Below, piece by piece: positions 22,910 to 35,887 of a DNA stretch of 63,866 nucleotides; the first letter of the stretch is position 1; every line of letters starts with the position of its first letter. Below the pieces are notes generated by a model. It saw only the letters and a list, made by a program, of their open reading frames with translations, ran no database searches and had not been told where the DNA came from. The position numbers and the translations under genes are program-made. The stretch lies in contig JACKQL020000190.1 of assembly GCA_018296165.2 (NCBI GenBank), positions 1-63,866 on the forward strand. The letters run 5' to 3'. The DNA is from Termitomyces sp. T153 (taxonomy: Eukaryota; Basidiomycota; Agaricomycetes; Agaricales; Lyophyllaceae).

Positions 22910-22935
22910 CACCCCTTTTAATAACTTAGGAAGGG
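22910..22935 (-). promoter_or_regulatory. Candidate TATA element of the C antisense gene
   Basis: Minus strand AAGTTATTAAAAGGGG, about 40 bp upstream of the ATG at 22878. The corresponding D position has TCAATTTAAAGC. Weak but positionally consistent. Confidence 0.4.
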
Positions 22936-22998
22936 GCCCCTGACGAACGGCAGCCGCACCTCGACTTCCTTCCCCACGCTGCCGCCACTCGCTGCGGT

Positions 22999-23016
22999 TT
23001 GATCAATATTGATCAA
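22999..23016. promoter_or_regulatory. Perfect 18-bp palindrome TTGATCAATATTGATCAA
   Basis: Lies between the antisense ATG and the polypurine tract of C. The partial counterpart in D is at 11590-11603. Could be a dimeric transcription factor site or RNA hairpin; nothing in the sequence decides this. Confidence 0.5.
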
Positions 23017-23078
23017 CTTCAATTCCCACGCCCTACCAATCCCTGACTTGCTCCCCGCATCTCGAGGGTCTCAACGCT

Positions 23079-23091
23079 GAAGGGGGGGTGA
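23079..23091 (+). promoter_or_regulatory. Polypurine tract of element C
   Basis: GAAGGGGGGGTGA immediately before the 3' LTR. Confidence 0.85.
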
Positions 23092-24076
23092 TGTCACGAC
23101 CCACTCCCTAGCTCCCTAGACACTGCTCCCAACCCCTCCCAATTTCCCGTCTAACTCCCCTGAACTCCGCCCACACTGGATAACTCCGACGCTTCTCTGG
23201 CAAACCCCGATGGCAACTCCCTCTCCGTAGCCATCAACACCCCCCTGAAACCTTCCCCCACCGTTCCTGGCCATGTCATATGTCCCCGACCCCCTACCCT
23301 AGTTTATCCGACCCGTCCCTAAGTGTCACGACGTCCCCGGAGCGGCCGCGCCCCCAACTGATCCCATTAGAATACCGCCGTGGCCCGACCTTGGATTGTA
23401 CCCGACACCCATCGACTCTGCACAGCTCTGTTGACCCCTGCCACCATATCTGCCACCCTCGGAGGTACCCAGTAGTTGGTATATAAGTCGTAGAATAACT
23501 CCCCAAACTTTAGTCTTGATATTACATTTACTGGTTTCCTATGTTTTGTCTCTTGTCTTGTCTCTATTCCTGTTTTTAGGTTTCGAATCTATCTTTTTTC
23601 TCAGTCTTGTCTTGTCTCTGTCTCGTCTCGACTGTACATATTTCCTTTGTTCCTCTAAGTTTCCCTTGCTCCCTACGTCAGTACAAACTCCGCGCACACG
23701 CCATGACCCGAACATTCTTACAACAACTCTGAACCTCGCTACCCACTTGGCCCCGGAACCCATCAAGCCCTGGTAATCCCCAATCCAGCTCCGACCCCGC
23801 CCCCATCACCCGAGAAGCCTCCACTTACCCCGCAATCTATTTGCGCGCCCACGAACTAGCCCTGACACCCGCCCTGGGTCAACGACCAGTACCTTTGGTC
23901 TTAGACTCCTCCGGACCATTCAGGACTTACTCAGGCCGCTCCCCCTAGGGATCCCCTCGCAAGCTTTCACCACCTCCGCTCCAACTCCAGACGCCTGGTT
24001 ATAAGTGCAGGACATTGCATCTGCCTAGTAAGGACTCACCAGTGTACTGAGCCCCCGTTGTCAGCAGAACCTGACA
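23092..24076 (+). mobile_element. 3' LTR of element C
   Basis: 985 bp, TGTCACGACCC...CCTGACA, followed by the CCTAT duplication and then by B gag. Confidence 0.92.
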
Positions 24077-24081
24077 CCTAT

Positions 24082-27000
24082 AGCTGTCCATTCTGAGGAA
24101 GTGGCCAATGTATTGGAGGAGGTTCCTACAGAGTCTGAGGATTTTTAAAAGTGCAACAGATGACCAGTATGCCCTGTTGCTCAGTAGTAATTGTTTTGCC
24201 CCCCTGTCTATAGAATCAAATATATCTGTTGCCATTGTTGAATCTATGCCTGAAACAATAAGCCCCTCCTCAAACATACAAACTCCCTCTCCAGCTAAAG
24301 TCTCAGCTGGAAACACACTCCCTAGCCCATGCCTTCAGATCTCTGCATGGGAATGCTGCCTCCTCCATTGTTATATTGTTGCTTTCACCCCTTCTACCAA
24401 CTCCCTGAAGCTACAGGTGGAAATTGAGATGACAGACACTCAGCAGATCCAAAGTGTGGTTGCTCTTCTTGACAGTGGTGCAACAGGCCTCTTCCTTGAC
24501 ACTGACTATGTGCAATGACACTGCCTGATCACTCACCCCCTTTCTTGTCCTATCCCTATATACAATGTTGATGGCATGCTCAATGAAGCTGGCTCTATTT
24601 GCTCTGTGATGGACCTGGTCCTCTGCTACCAAGACCACTCAGAGTGAGCCACTTTTGTTGTCACTAGTTTAGAGAAGCAAGACATTATCTTGGGGTTTAC
24701 CTGGCTATGTGAACATAACCCAGAGATTGACTGGACTAAGTGTGAGGTGAAGATGAGTCATTGCCCATGTCACTGTGTTACCTATGCAGAAGAAGCCCAT
24801 AAGGAGCAGAGAGCCAAGGTTCATGAGCATGCTGCTGTGTGTGCCTGTTGTGCTGAGCATCTTTCTTATGCTGATCTTGACCTCCTGAGTCCCCCCCTCT
24901 GGCATTCTCTCATAGAGAGGCCCTCTATAAGGATGTCTGGAGTGTTGGGTATGAATCTCCAGAGGAAGAGGAAGGTGAAGGAGAATGAACCCATACTCCA
25001 GATGCAAAGTCCTCAGATGAGACCATAGAGGTGGGTGATCAGATTTATGCTACAACTCTCTGCCCCCCTCCTACAGTGGCAGAGATTTGAGCCAGTCAGA
25101 CTACTCCTCAGCATTTGGCTGAGGCATTCACAGCAAACTCACAGTCCAAGCCTTTCTGTACCACTGTTCCCAATCACCTCCATGACTTTGAGGATGTATT
25201 CTCCAAGGCCTCCTTTGATTCACTTCTGGAGCACAAGCAGTGAGATCATGCAATTGAGCTGATACCAGATGTGGAGCCCTCCAGCTGCAAGGTCTATCCA
25301 CTCACACCCCATAAATAGGATGAGCTGGATGCTTTCCTGCAGGAGAATCTTAGCTCAGGACAAATATGACCCTCCAAGTCTCCAATGGCCTCCCCAGTCT
25401 TCTTTATTAAGAAGAAGGATGGGTCTCTTCATCTGGTTCAGGATTATCATGTCCTGAATGCAATAACAGTGAAGAACTGCTATCCTTTGCCACTCATCTC
25501 AGAACTTGTCAACAACCTTTGAGGTGCACACTACTTCACAAAGTTGGATGTTTTCTGGGGCTACAACAATGTATGCATCAAAGAAGGGGATGAGTGGAAG
25601 GCAGCATTCCAAACTAATTGCAGACTCTTTGAACCTCTGGTAATATTCTTTGGTCTCACCAATAGCCCAGCCACCTTCCAGACTATGATGAATGACATTT
25701 TCTGTGATCTGATTGTGGAAGGTGTTGTCTGCATACATCTTGATGATATCCTTATCTACACAAAAACTCTGGAGGAGCATTGCTAGGTTACGTGCATTGT
25801 CTTGGAATGCCTCTGCCAACACCAGCTCTATTTAAAGCCTGAGAAGTGCAAATTTGAACAGACTAAAGTGGAGTACCTGGGTTTGATCATTTTGCATGGA
25901 ATGGCCAAGATGGACCCCATAAAAGTGACAGGTGTAGCAGAATGGCCTGAGCCAAGGAACAAGAAGGAAGTTCAGGATTTTCTTGAGTCTTTCAATTTCT
26001 ATTGGAGGTTCATACAGGATTTCTCCTACCATGCATGTCCCCTCTTCAACCTCACAGTTGAGGATACTGCATGGCAGTGGGAGCCCCCACAGCAAGCTGC
26101 CTTTGACACCCTCAAGCAATCTGTGACCTCAAAGCCAGTCCTCCTGTTCCCCAACAATGACTCTCCATTCCATGTGGAAGCAGATAGCTAAAACTTTGCT
26201 ACAGGGGCAGTCCTCTCCCAGCAGTCAAAAGAGGATGGCAAATGGCATCCAGTAGCCTCCTACTCCAAAAGCCTTAATGCAGTGGAATGGAACTATAAGA
26301 TCCATAACAAGGAGATGCTGGCAATTATTTGGTCCTTTGAAGAATGGCAGCATTTCCTTGAGGGTGCACAGTATAAGTTTGAAGTCTGGACAGACCACAA
26401 GAACCTGGAGTACTTCTGTTCCACTAAGAAACTCAATTGACATCAAGCTTGGTGGTCTCTGTATCTGGCCAATTTGACTTCTCATTGCACCACAAACCAG
26501 GATGGAGCATGGGCAAACCAGACACACTGTCCAGGCAGGCTGACCATGGCACTGGAGCAGGAGATAATGGCAACATTGTCCTCCTCAAGCCAGAGCTCTT
26601 TGCCATCTGTGCACTAGAAAGGATCATGGCTCAAGGAGATGAGGCAAACATCCTTAGGGACATCTGAAGAGGGAACCAGGAGGGTGCACAGGAGGATGCA
26701 GTTGCCCAGGCTGCACAGGCCCTACAAGCTTGATGGGCAAGTGGAGTTAAGTCAGTGCATGCTGATGAGTGGGGTCTTCAGGATGGGCTGCTGACCTTCA
26801 GAGGATGCATTTATATGCCTAACATTCCAGAACTTTGCCAGTGCATTGTAAAACAACATCATGACTCTTGGGTGGCTGGACATCCTGGATGCTGGAGCTG
26901 GTATCCTGGAACTATTGGTGGCCACAGATCTCCTGATATGTAAGCACCTATACTAGCACCTGTGACCTCTGTCTCTGCACCAAACCTTGCTACCAAGCAC

Positions 27001-28186
27001 CCATAGGCTAGCTCCACCCACTCCCTATTCCAGCTGCTTGCTGGAGTGTTGCATCAGTGGATTTCATTGTGGAACTCCCAGATGCTCATGAGTACAATGC
27101 TGTGATGGTAGTGGTGGACCTCTATGGCAAATGGGCTCACTTCATACCTACCCACACCACATGCTCTGCCTTGGGAGCAGCCAGCCTGTACTGGAAGAAT
27201 GTCTGAAAACTCCACAGTCTGTCAGATGGGTATGTCTCAGACTGGGGCCTCCAGTTTGTGGCAGAATTCACTTGAGAACTGTATTGCCTGCTAGGCATAA
27301 AGCTCCATACCACCATGGCCTATCACCCTCAGTCTGACAGGCAGACAGAATGTGTTAACCAGCAACTGGAACAGTATCTGTTTTGTAATGAGAGGCAGGA
27401 TGACTGGGATGAGCTGCTGCCAGATGCAGAATTCCAATACAACAACCACATTCACTCTTCCATGCAGATGACTCCATTCTTTCTGGACACTGAAAGGCAC
27501 CCTCATATTGGATTTGAACCTCAGGCACATCCCTTAGAGAATGACTCTGTCAATGAGTTTGTAGATCAGATGAGGAGGGCACAGAAGGAGGCAAAAGCTG
27601 CATTGGTGAAGGCCAAGGAAGACATGGCATGGTACTATGATTGCAGATGGACACCTGCACCAGTTTACAAGCCCAGGGACCATGTGTACTTAGATAGCTC
27701 AGACATTAAGACAACAAGGCCATCCCAGAAGCTGTCACATTGTCATCTTGGCCCCTTCACAGTGGAGAAGAAGGTAGGGCCTTTGGCATACCAACTTAAA
27801 CTCCCAGCAGGCCTCTGCCAACTGCACCCAGTCTTTAATGTGGTCAAGTTATTTCCAGCTCCAGAGGATCCAATCCTAGGCTGTCACCTTAAGCCACCCC
27901 CACCACCAGTCCTGGTCAATGATGAGGAGGAGTATGAGGTGGAGGAAATCTTGAACAGCAGGGTATTCTGAAGGAAGTTGCAGTTCAAGGTAAAATAGAA
28001 GGGATATGGCATTGAAAACATCTCTTGGGAACCACAGGCTAATGTTCATGCATCAGGCTTGGTCTGGGACTTCTACCATAGGCATCCCAATGCCCCAAAA
28101 GCTATTTGGGGCATCTACCCTATTTCACCAGCTGACCAGGCAATTCATGACTTCTTCTACCCAGTGTGTCAAGGCACTGCATTCTA
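24082..28186 (+). pseudogene. Element B gag end and pol
   Basis: Continues B gag in phase after C. Retropepsin motif ALLDSGATGLFLD near 24460-24500 with ILGFTWL near 24688; RT from about 25380 ([27 protein letters not shown] near 25738-25760); RNase H (AVLSQQSKEDGKWHPVA, NKEMLAIIWSFEEW, 26210-26350); integrase (CIVKQHHDSWVAGHPG 26843; FIVELPDA 27061; YHPQSDRQTECVNQ 27320); and a C-terminal chromodomain-like part (YEVEEILNS 27930-27970). Many stops and frame changes, mostly TGA/TAG with CpG lost. The conserved RT aspartates of motif A and HLDD survive here, unlike in C and E. Confidence 0.85.
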
Positions 28187-28198
28187 GAGGGGGGGTGA
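28187..28198 (+). promoter_or_regulatory. Polypurine tract of element B
   Basis: AGAGGGGGGGTGA-type purine run directly before the 3' LTR. Confidence 0.8.
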
Positions 28199-28346
28199 TG
28201 TCAGGGGACATCCCACTTGTTTCTCCTTCTCCTTCTCCAGTTCTTGTCAGATTTGCTCCATTATAGTTTTCCTTTATTCTCCTTCCTTTTCCCTATCTAT
28301 TGGTCCTAGTTTCAGCCCTCAGGCTGCACTGGTTCTCTGTCAATAA
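28199..28346 (+). mobile_element. 3' LTR of element B, left piece
   Basis: First 148 bp of the LTR; cut at ...CTGTCAATAA by Helitron H1. The other piece is 38518-38810. Confidence 0.88.
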
Positions 28347-29424
28347 TCTATAGTATATGGGACGACTCCTGGGAAAGTGGCTGTGCACTCATTATATGCA
28401 ATGACAAATCTTAAGAAACTGGGTTCCATCAATCCTTATGTAATGCTTATGTAAAATTACATAAGTTGGCTGGCTTCAAATTTTCAGCCAGTTCCTTGGA
28501 AAGATCAATTGATCATGTAAACATCAAAAACATTGCACCAAATCTCTCTTTCTTTCTTCCCGAAAAACTGAAGCTTCCAACATTGTCTCTGCTTTGATAC
28601 TGTGAGAAAAGGCTTTGATTGGCTTGATAGACTTTCCTGAAGAGGCTTCACTTACTTGGCCATGTATTATTCTACTACTGAGTGTCATCTCCAATCACTG
28701 ATCAAACTGATAACCAGATCTTCACTATTGCATCTTTTATCAGGCTATTTCTTAGCATTGAGTAGCTTTCTGTCCTTGAGGTGGGCCTTCTTTTCTTTGC
28801 CTAATTGTCTGATGGCTGATTTTGATGGTGTATAGAAGCTGAATTTCTTATGTATACTTCTTTTCTGAGAGTCATCTCTATTGACTGATCATGACTGAAA
28901 ACAGACTTCACTGCAGTCTTTATCAGGCTTTTTTTCTGTGCATTCAGTAGCTTTGCAGGTATGTTTTCTCTAGGTTAATCTGAGAGCTGATTTGTGAGCA
29001 GTATCTGTTTTTTTTTTGAAGCAGCTATTGGTTTTCTACTTTCAAGGTAAATCTCTTTTTCTGTGCTGACAGTTGATCTTCATGTTCTCTCAGTAGAATC
29101 TTTGCTCTTATCCTCACATCATATTTGAGCCATTTTATATGTGGCTCTCACTCAGGTAAGAATGTTTCCTGCTTATTCAAGCCTGTATTTGACTGATAAT
29201 TTGGTAGTTTCTGCTTTCTGTGCTATATTGCTGTTATCCTTCAGTTTTGGGCAGTTGCTGAGTATGTGTTTCTTATTTTTCTCATCTAGAAGAATCATCA
29301 TTAGCTTGAATTCAGAATCAAACATTGCTGTTTATTGAGCACTTCCAATAATTTTTATCAGTTTACTTTTCAAGCCTTGATTATGTGAGTACTTATTAAC
29401 TATTTTTTGATTCTTTGTTTATTG
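28347..29424 (+). other. Helitron H1 5' non-coding region
   Basis: AT-rich, about 1.1 kb, with no ORF of note. Pyrimidine tracts before CAG at about 29434 could be a splice acceptor for an upstream exon of the Rep gene, which would make the true start lie here. Confidence 0.4.
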
Positions 29425-32400
29425 ATAAAATTCAGGCCACCTTCTACCCAGGAACTACCCAGTACTCCTGAGAGTCAAAGACAACAGTCTCGCTCTCAAA
29501 GTAGACTACAATTGTTGCAAATGACTGATCCTGATGATCGACGTGCAAACTGAGGTAATAGAGCTTCTTTCCATAATTTTGAACAGGTCAATGCTGCTAT
29601 GCCACCTGTGCAACCTTTGCATTTTGATTCTATAGCACTGGGTAGGGGTACTAATGCCCCCTCTATGAATGATGTTGCTTCTGGATCTTCTGAAAGACCT
29701 GTGAGACTGTCAGCTATCTCTGATGACCCATTTTCTTTGAATGCTCCCGTGGGCCAGAGCATATATATACCTCCTGTAACACATTTACCTGAGGGTTGGA
29801 ATGCCCCATTGCAAAATCCTATTCCTCAGAATGTGCCTGCTGCACCTGTTTTGAGAAGGAATCAGCATAGACATAAGAATCAAACACATACATCCCTTGC
29901 TCCTACTGCTAATGTTGCATCTACCTCTTCTTCTGGACATAGAGGGCTCCCTCGACCACTACATAATATCTCCAGTGGACAAGCTGATCCTGCACTGAAT
30001 AACTTGACCAGAGGAAATATTGCTTATAGAGAAATGATGTCTAATTATAATGCATCTCAAGAGCAACGAGCATTAGCAGCTTTTCAAGAGCAACAAAGAC
30101 AAAGAAATATTGCTCAGGAACAGAATAGACAGAGGCTTGCTGCTCAACAATCAGATGCATTAGCTGCATTGGAGCAGGAAAGACAGAGATTCTTTGCTGA
30201 GCAAGAAGAAGCAAGACAAAGACAAGAAAGATATGATCAGAGATTAGCAGAGGAACAAAGACTTGCTGCTCAGCAGGAGGAGGCTAGACAGAGACAAGAG
30301 AGACATGAGCAAATATTAGCAGAGCAAGATCCTGAACATAGGCCTTTCAATAATGTTTTAGCTCAAAGGATTTTACAACTATGGGAGGGCCAACATATAG
30401 CTGATTTAGAAGAGGATTTCAATGGTTTTGCTCTTCAAGATGATATTGAACTGGAAAATATTCATGCAGCCTTCAATGAAATGATGCTGCACCCTCTTGA
30501 ACATTTTGAAGAACCTAGGGAAAATATGAATGATTTTGGAGAACAAGTCTTTAATGGCTTGGCTCCTCAGAATAACATACCTCCTGAAGATGACTTGGAA
30601 TATGTTGATCCTGCTGAACATGGTCCTCAGAATGACATACCTCATGAAGATGACTTGGATCCTGCCAGACATATACCAGCAGAACTTCCTGATGATAATC
30701 TACCAGCAGAACAACTGGAACCACCTCCTGTTCATCCTCCTATTCCACAAATACAAGAGCCTGGACCTGTTCAGCCTATTCCCAGAGGAAGGCAGCCTTA
30801 CTTGATAGAACCCCCATCTTATTATCTTGGTCCTATGAGTGTCATATGTCCACACTGTCAAGCTCTACATTTTGATGCTGAAAAGCTCACTAAGTCTACT
30901 AGAAACAATCCAAAGTTTGGAATGTGCTGCTTACAAGGCCAAGTGAATTTTCCCAGACTCAAAGATGCTCCACCTGAACTACTCAGCTTACTCCATGGCC
31001 ACCATCCTCTCTCTGACACTTTCAAAACATATATCCGTCAATACAATGCAGCCTTTGCATTCACATCTCCGGGAGTTAAAATTGATCATGCCATTACAAA
31101 TGCTCCTGGACCATATAGCTTTAGGATCAATGGAGAACTCCATCATCTGACAGGTGCCTTGCTTCCTATTGAAGGTAATCATCCTGTATATGCACAACTC
31201 TACTTTTATGACCACAACCAACAATTGGCTTTTCGTCAACAGAATAATTCCAGGTTGGATCTTCAAATAATGGCCTCTTTGCAGGATATGCTTGCTAGAG
31301 TCAATCCCTTCATTGATTTATACAAGCAAGCCAGGCAGATTATGAGAGAAGTTCCAGAAGGCCAACCACAAAGACTTTCTGTCACACTTAGAGCTGATTT
31401 TGGAGACCCATGACGCTATAATAACCCCAATGAACAGGAGGGGGTTGCAGCTATAATTCCTGGAGATGGCTCAGAAGAACGATCAGATCATCGTGATATA
31501 GTCTTGCATTTGCATGGAGGTCAATTGAAGCGGATCAGTCATTTGCACCCATATTATACTCCATTGCATTATATCATTATGTTTCCAACTGGAGAGCCAG
31601 GATTTCACACAAATATTCACTCTCATTTTGGGCCAGAGAATCAACAAAGAGCACCAAAGGTCACTCAAACTGCATATTATGCATATAGACTGCAGAAAAG
31701 AACTTTAGAAGTTAATGCAGCATTACTCTGGAGTGGAAGGTTATTTCAACAATATGTTGTTGATGCATGGGCTTCAAGTGAACAAAACAAGTTGAATTGG
31801 GTTTGACACAATCAGAAGAAGATCAGAGCTGAGGTTTATCAGGGAGTAGTAGATGCTGCTGCTGGAGATGAGGCAGTTACCCCACAAAGCCATCGTGTTA
31901 TTCTTCCTTCCTCCCATACTGGAAGTGAATGACAAATGCAGCAATTATTCCAGGACTCTATGGCTATCTGCAGGCATTTTGGAGAACCTGATCTCTTCTT
32001 GACTATGACTGCCAATCCAAAGTGGTCAGAAATTGAAGAAGCTCTCTTGAAGGAACCTGCAGTCAATGGAAAAAAACAAACAGCTGCTGATCGACCAGAT
32101 ATTGTTGCCAGAGTATTTGAACTCAGAAAAAATGCTGTGGTAAAGGAGATTAAAGAGGGTCTCTTTGGCAGCTGTGTGGCACATGTTCATACTATTGAAT
32201 TCCAAAAGAGAGGACTTCCACATATGCATATCTTGATTTTTTTCCATCATCATCATAGGATACAGAATGCAGCTCATGTAGATTCTATTGTCTCAGCTCA
32301 AATTCCAGATCCAGTTACTCAGCCTCATTTGTATCAGGTATTGGCTTTGTTTGAATTCTTAATCCCATTACTTAAGTTTGTTATTAGGTTGTTACTACTA

Positions 32401-35096
32401 ACATGGTCCATGGTCCATGTAGAGCTGCCAAACCCAATGCTAAATGCATGGTAGATGGCAAATGTTCTAAAAGATACCCAAAGGAATTTCAAGATGCTAC
32501 TCAGTATGGGGAAAATGGTTATCCTCAATATGCCAGACCTGACAATGGGCACTTTTTTGAAAAAAATGGTCATCGTTATGACAATCGTGATGTTGTCCCA
32601 TACAATCCTTATCTCTCAGCCAAGTATCAATGCCACATCAATGTGGAGGTCTGTGCTTCAGTAGAAGCCATCAAATACATTCACAAGTACATCTACAAAG
32701 GCCATGATAGGACCACTTTGGAAATTGCCAGAGACCAGGGAGACCAGAGGGATGAAATTAAAGAACACTTAGATGCCAGATACATTTCTGCAGCTGAATC
32801 ATGCTGGCACATCTTTGAATTCAACATGCATGGAGAATATCCTCCTGTGTATCGATTACCTGTCCATTTGGAAGGCCAGCATGAAGTTTACTTCCAGGAT
32901 AATGAACCTTTGGAGATTGTAGCTGCCAGGCCTAATGCAGACAAGACTGCACTTACTGCTTGGTTTGAAGCCAATGCCAGATTCCCTAATAACAACACCA
33001 CTTATCAGAGCTTTCCAACCAAGTTTGTCTATGAAGCTTCTAAAAGAAGTTGGAAGGAGAGGCAAAGAGGAACAGCTATTGGAAGGATGTACTTTGCTTC
33101 ACCCAGACAGGGAGAAAGGTTCTACCTTAGGATGCTCCTGACAGTTGTGATGAATGCAAAATCATGGGCTGACCTTAGGACAGTCAATGGCCACACCTAT
33201 CCTACTTACAAAGAGGCATGCAAGGCCCTTGGCCTTTTGGAAGATGATGCAGAATGGAGGCAATGTCTTGCTGAAGCTGCTCCAATCCAATCAGGATCAG
33301 CTCTTAGACAGCTCTTTTGCACTATCCTATTTCACTGTGCTCCTACCACTCCAGAGGCTCTATGGAATGAATTCAAGCACTCTATTTGTGATGATCTTAG
33401 ACACAGATTGGAGAATATCCAGCAGTACAGAGATAGAGTCTTTACTGATGAAGATGTTTATGACTATGGCCTTCATCTGATCAATGACAACTTGAAGAAT
33501 TTTGGCAAGACTCTTCAAGACTTTCCCAACATGCCAGAACCTCAACAAGTTTGGAATGTAATTCCAGGTAAGCCAGCCATTGTATAGAGAATTGACTCTA
33601 GGACTGATCAAACAATTTTAGGCAATAGACTTTTGCAAGAAGAAACAGATTATGACATTGAGGAGTTGAAGAGAAGGGTGAATGAAAACAAGGCCAGGTT
33701 TAATGGTGAACAACTAGGGGCCTTCAATGAAGTTATGGACTCTGTGGACAACAACTTGGGCAAGATGATATTCATTCACAGTGCAGGTGGATGTGGCAAA
33801 ACATTTGTCTGCAACACTTTAGCTTCTGCTGTTCGGTCCAATGGAGATGTGGCATTATGTGTAGCATCATCTGGGATTGCTGCCTTATTGCTGGAGGGTG
33901 GTAGAACTGCACATTCAAGGTTTAAAATCCCCATTCCTGCTCTAGATACATCCATTGCCAATATCAAAAGAGGAACTCAGTTGTCTCAACTCTTACTCCA
34001 GACCAAAGTTGTCATCTGGGATGAAGTCCCAATGCAACACAAAAATGCCATTGACTCTGTGGATCGAGGGTTCAGAGACATCCTGGAGAAGGATGTTCCT
34101 TTTGGTGGAGTGACTGTGGTGTTTGGAGGAGATTTTAGGCAAACTCTCCCAGTTATCCAACGAGGACTCAGGCAGCAGATGATTGCTGCTTCACTCAAAA
34201 GAGGAAGACTTTGGGATCAGATTCAAGTTCACTATTTGGTTCAAAACATGAGATTGGATCAGACTCCTGATAATGCTGCTCATGCAGCATGGTTGTTAGA
34301 TGTTGGTGCTGGAAAAAATCTTGGGCCTGGAGAAACAGTACAACTTCCTGCGACTATGATCTGTGATGACAGTTCTATCAAAGGATTAATCTCTTCCACT
34401 TATCCTCATATTAATCACTATCAAGATGATCAGTATTACCTGGACCGAACCATTCTTTCTGGCAAGAACTCTGATATAGAGGATATCAACTCAGAGGTTC
34501 TACAGAAATATCTAGGAGAAGAGAAGGTTATGCAGAGTGCAGACTCTGTCATGTCTAATGATGGAAATGTGAATGACCTGACATTGTATCCAATGGAATA
34601 CCTCAACTCTTTGAAAGCCAGTAATTTGCCTTTAGCTAAATTGGCTCTAAAGATTGGTGTTCCTGTCATGCTGCTCAGGAATCTGGATACAACTAAAGGA
34701 CTTTGCAATGGGACAAGAATGATTGTCACCCACATCAGCACTAGAGTTCTCAGATGTCGGATCATCAGTGGGGATGCCAAGTTTGCAGGATCAATTGTTT
34801 TGATTCCAAGAATCAACATGGATGTCTCTGAAGAGGATTTGCCAATTCCATTGCGCAGGAGACAATTCCCAGTTCGATTGGCCTTTGCTATGACAATCAA
34901 CAAGTCTCAGGGTCAATCAGTCAAGCATGTTGGATTGGACCTTCGATCAGGAGTTTTTTCACATGGCCAACTTTATGTTGCACTCTCTTGGTGCACATCA
35001 GGAGATCGTATCAAAGTGATTTTGGACCCAGAAAACACATCAAGAAAGACTGCAAATATTGTCTATCAAGAAATCCTGAATGGTTTACAAATGTAA
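29425..35096 (+). pseudogene. Helitron Rep-helicase gene with one intron
   Basis: Rolling-circle replication initiator fused to a PIF1-type helicase. The frame reads from at least 29440 (possible ATG 29521 or 29599) with a Gln/Arg-rich coiled region (30050-30330), then the Helitron N-terminal domain (CPHCQALHFDAEK, 30848), the HUH motif LPHMHILI (32215-32240), and the paired tyrosines of YIHKYIYKG (Tyr codons 32676 and 32688), which cut and join DNA. The helicase part has Walker A SAGGCGKT (33780-33803), Walker B VIWDEVPM (about 34011) and INKSQGQS (about 34897); TAA 35094. Breaks: TGA at 29551, 31411, near 31804 and near 31930, TAG 33585. Apart from these the frame is continuous once a 50-nt intron is removed. 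Confidence 0.88.
32338..32387 (+). other. 50-nt spliceosomal intron in the Helitron gene
   Basis: GTATTG...TTATTAG. Removing it joins PHLYQ to VVTTNMVHGPCRA in phase; the unspliced frame reads into an unrelated hydrophobic tail and stops at 32454. Confidence 0.75.
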
Positions 35097-35385
35097 GTGT
35101 GACTTTTGTTGGATTCAGGCAACAAATTGCTAACTTCTATGAACTTCAGCACCTAATGTATATAGTTGGACCATGTAGTATAGATATTCTCAATGGTTTA
35201 CAAATGTAAGTGTGACCATTTAAAGAATTGCTTGGTTAGTACTAACTTTTATAATTTTCAGCATCTCTAATATATATCAGTGGACATTGTAGTATTTTGT
35301 TAATAATGTAATATAGATACATGATTAGTTTATATATAGAATCTCAGTGTATTGAATTGTAAGAGAAAAGCAACACTTAGCCAAC

Positions 35386-35850
35386 AAAATACAAAGACCT
35401 AACCAAATGAAGTGAGGTTGGGTCTGGGACAAAGCATTGAGTAGAATATTGAGGACCTAACCTCACTTTGTTTGGTTAGTCTGGGACTTAGCATTGAGTT
35501 TGAAATACAAAGACCTAACCAAACAAAGTGAGGTTGGGTCTGGGACTTAGCATTGAGTTGGAAATACAAGGACCTAACCAAATGAAGTGAGGTTGGGTCT
35601 GGGACTTAGCATTGAGTTAGAAATACAAGGACCTAACCGAACAAAGTGAGGTTGGGTCTGGGATGAAGCATTGAGTTAGAAATACAAGGACCTAACTGAA
35701 CAAAGTGAGGTTGGGTCTGGGATGAAGCATTGAGTTAGAAATACAAGGACCTAACCGAACAAAGTGAGGTTGGGTCTGGGATGAAGCATTGAGTTAGAAA
35801 TACAAGGACCTAACCGAACAAAGTGAGGTTGGGTCTGGGATGAAGCAAGA
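35386..35850 (+). repeat. Subterminal 59-bp tandem array of Helitron H1
   Basis: About eight copies of a 59-bp unit with core GTGAGGTTGGGTCTGGGA; one partial unit near 35453-35480 is inverted. Homologous arrays sit near the 3' ends of H2 and of the copy at 60204. Confidence 0.85.
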
Positions 35851-35887
35851 GCTACAGGCCCATGCCAAAGGCACGGGGCATAGCTCG
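35846..35887 (+). other. 3' terminal hairpin of Helitron H1
   Basis: GAGCTA...TAGCTC outer pairs and CCCATGCC / GGCACGGG inner stem around AAA; the element ends CTCG. A hairpin just before the 3' end is the Helitron transposition terminator. Confidence 0.7.

Larger units (their letters stand above)
7181..24076 (+). mobile_element. Element C: 10.8-kb chromodomain gypsy retrotransposon, itself carrying D
   Basis: LTRs at 7181-8162 and 23092-24076, gag (split by D), pol in the -1 frame relative to gag, an antisense gene and a polypurine tract. Perfect target duplication CCTAT at 7176-7180 and 24077-24081. Without D and one CAACC copy it measures about 10.8 kb, long for the group because of the antisense gene region of about 2.1 kb. 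It is CpG-rich compared with its neighbours, yet decayed: stops plus catalytic missense changes in RT, RNase H and integrase. Confidence 0.92.
28347..35887 (+). mobile_element. Helitron H1, autonomous-type, decayed
   Basis: Starts TCTATAGTATATGGG directly after a host A, encodes a Rep-helicase, and ends with a subterminal tandem array, a GC hairpin and ...ATAGCTCG. 7541 bp. 5' TC and insertion after A are standard for Helitrons; the 3' CTCG differs from the usual CTRR, perhaps partly by decay. It is followed without a gap by Helitron H2. Confidence 0.88.

Noticed and set aside
35386..35850. Regular ~59-bp repeats as a CRISPR array
   Set aside because: No unique spacers, the whole unit repeats, the DNA is eukaryotic, and the array lies at a Helitron 3' end.
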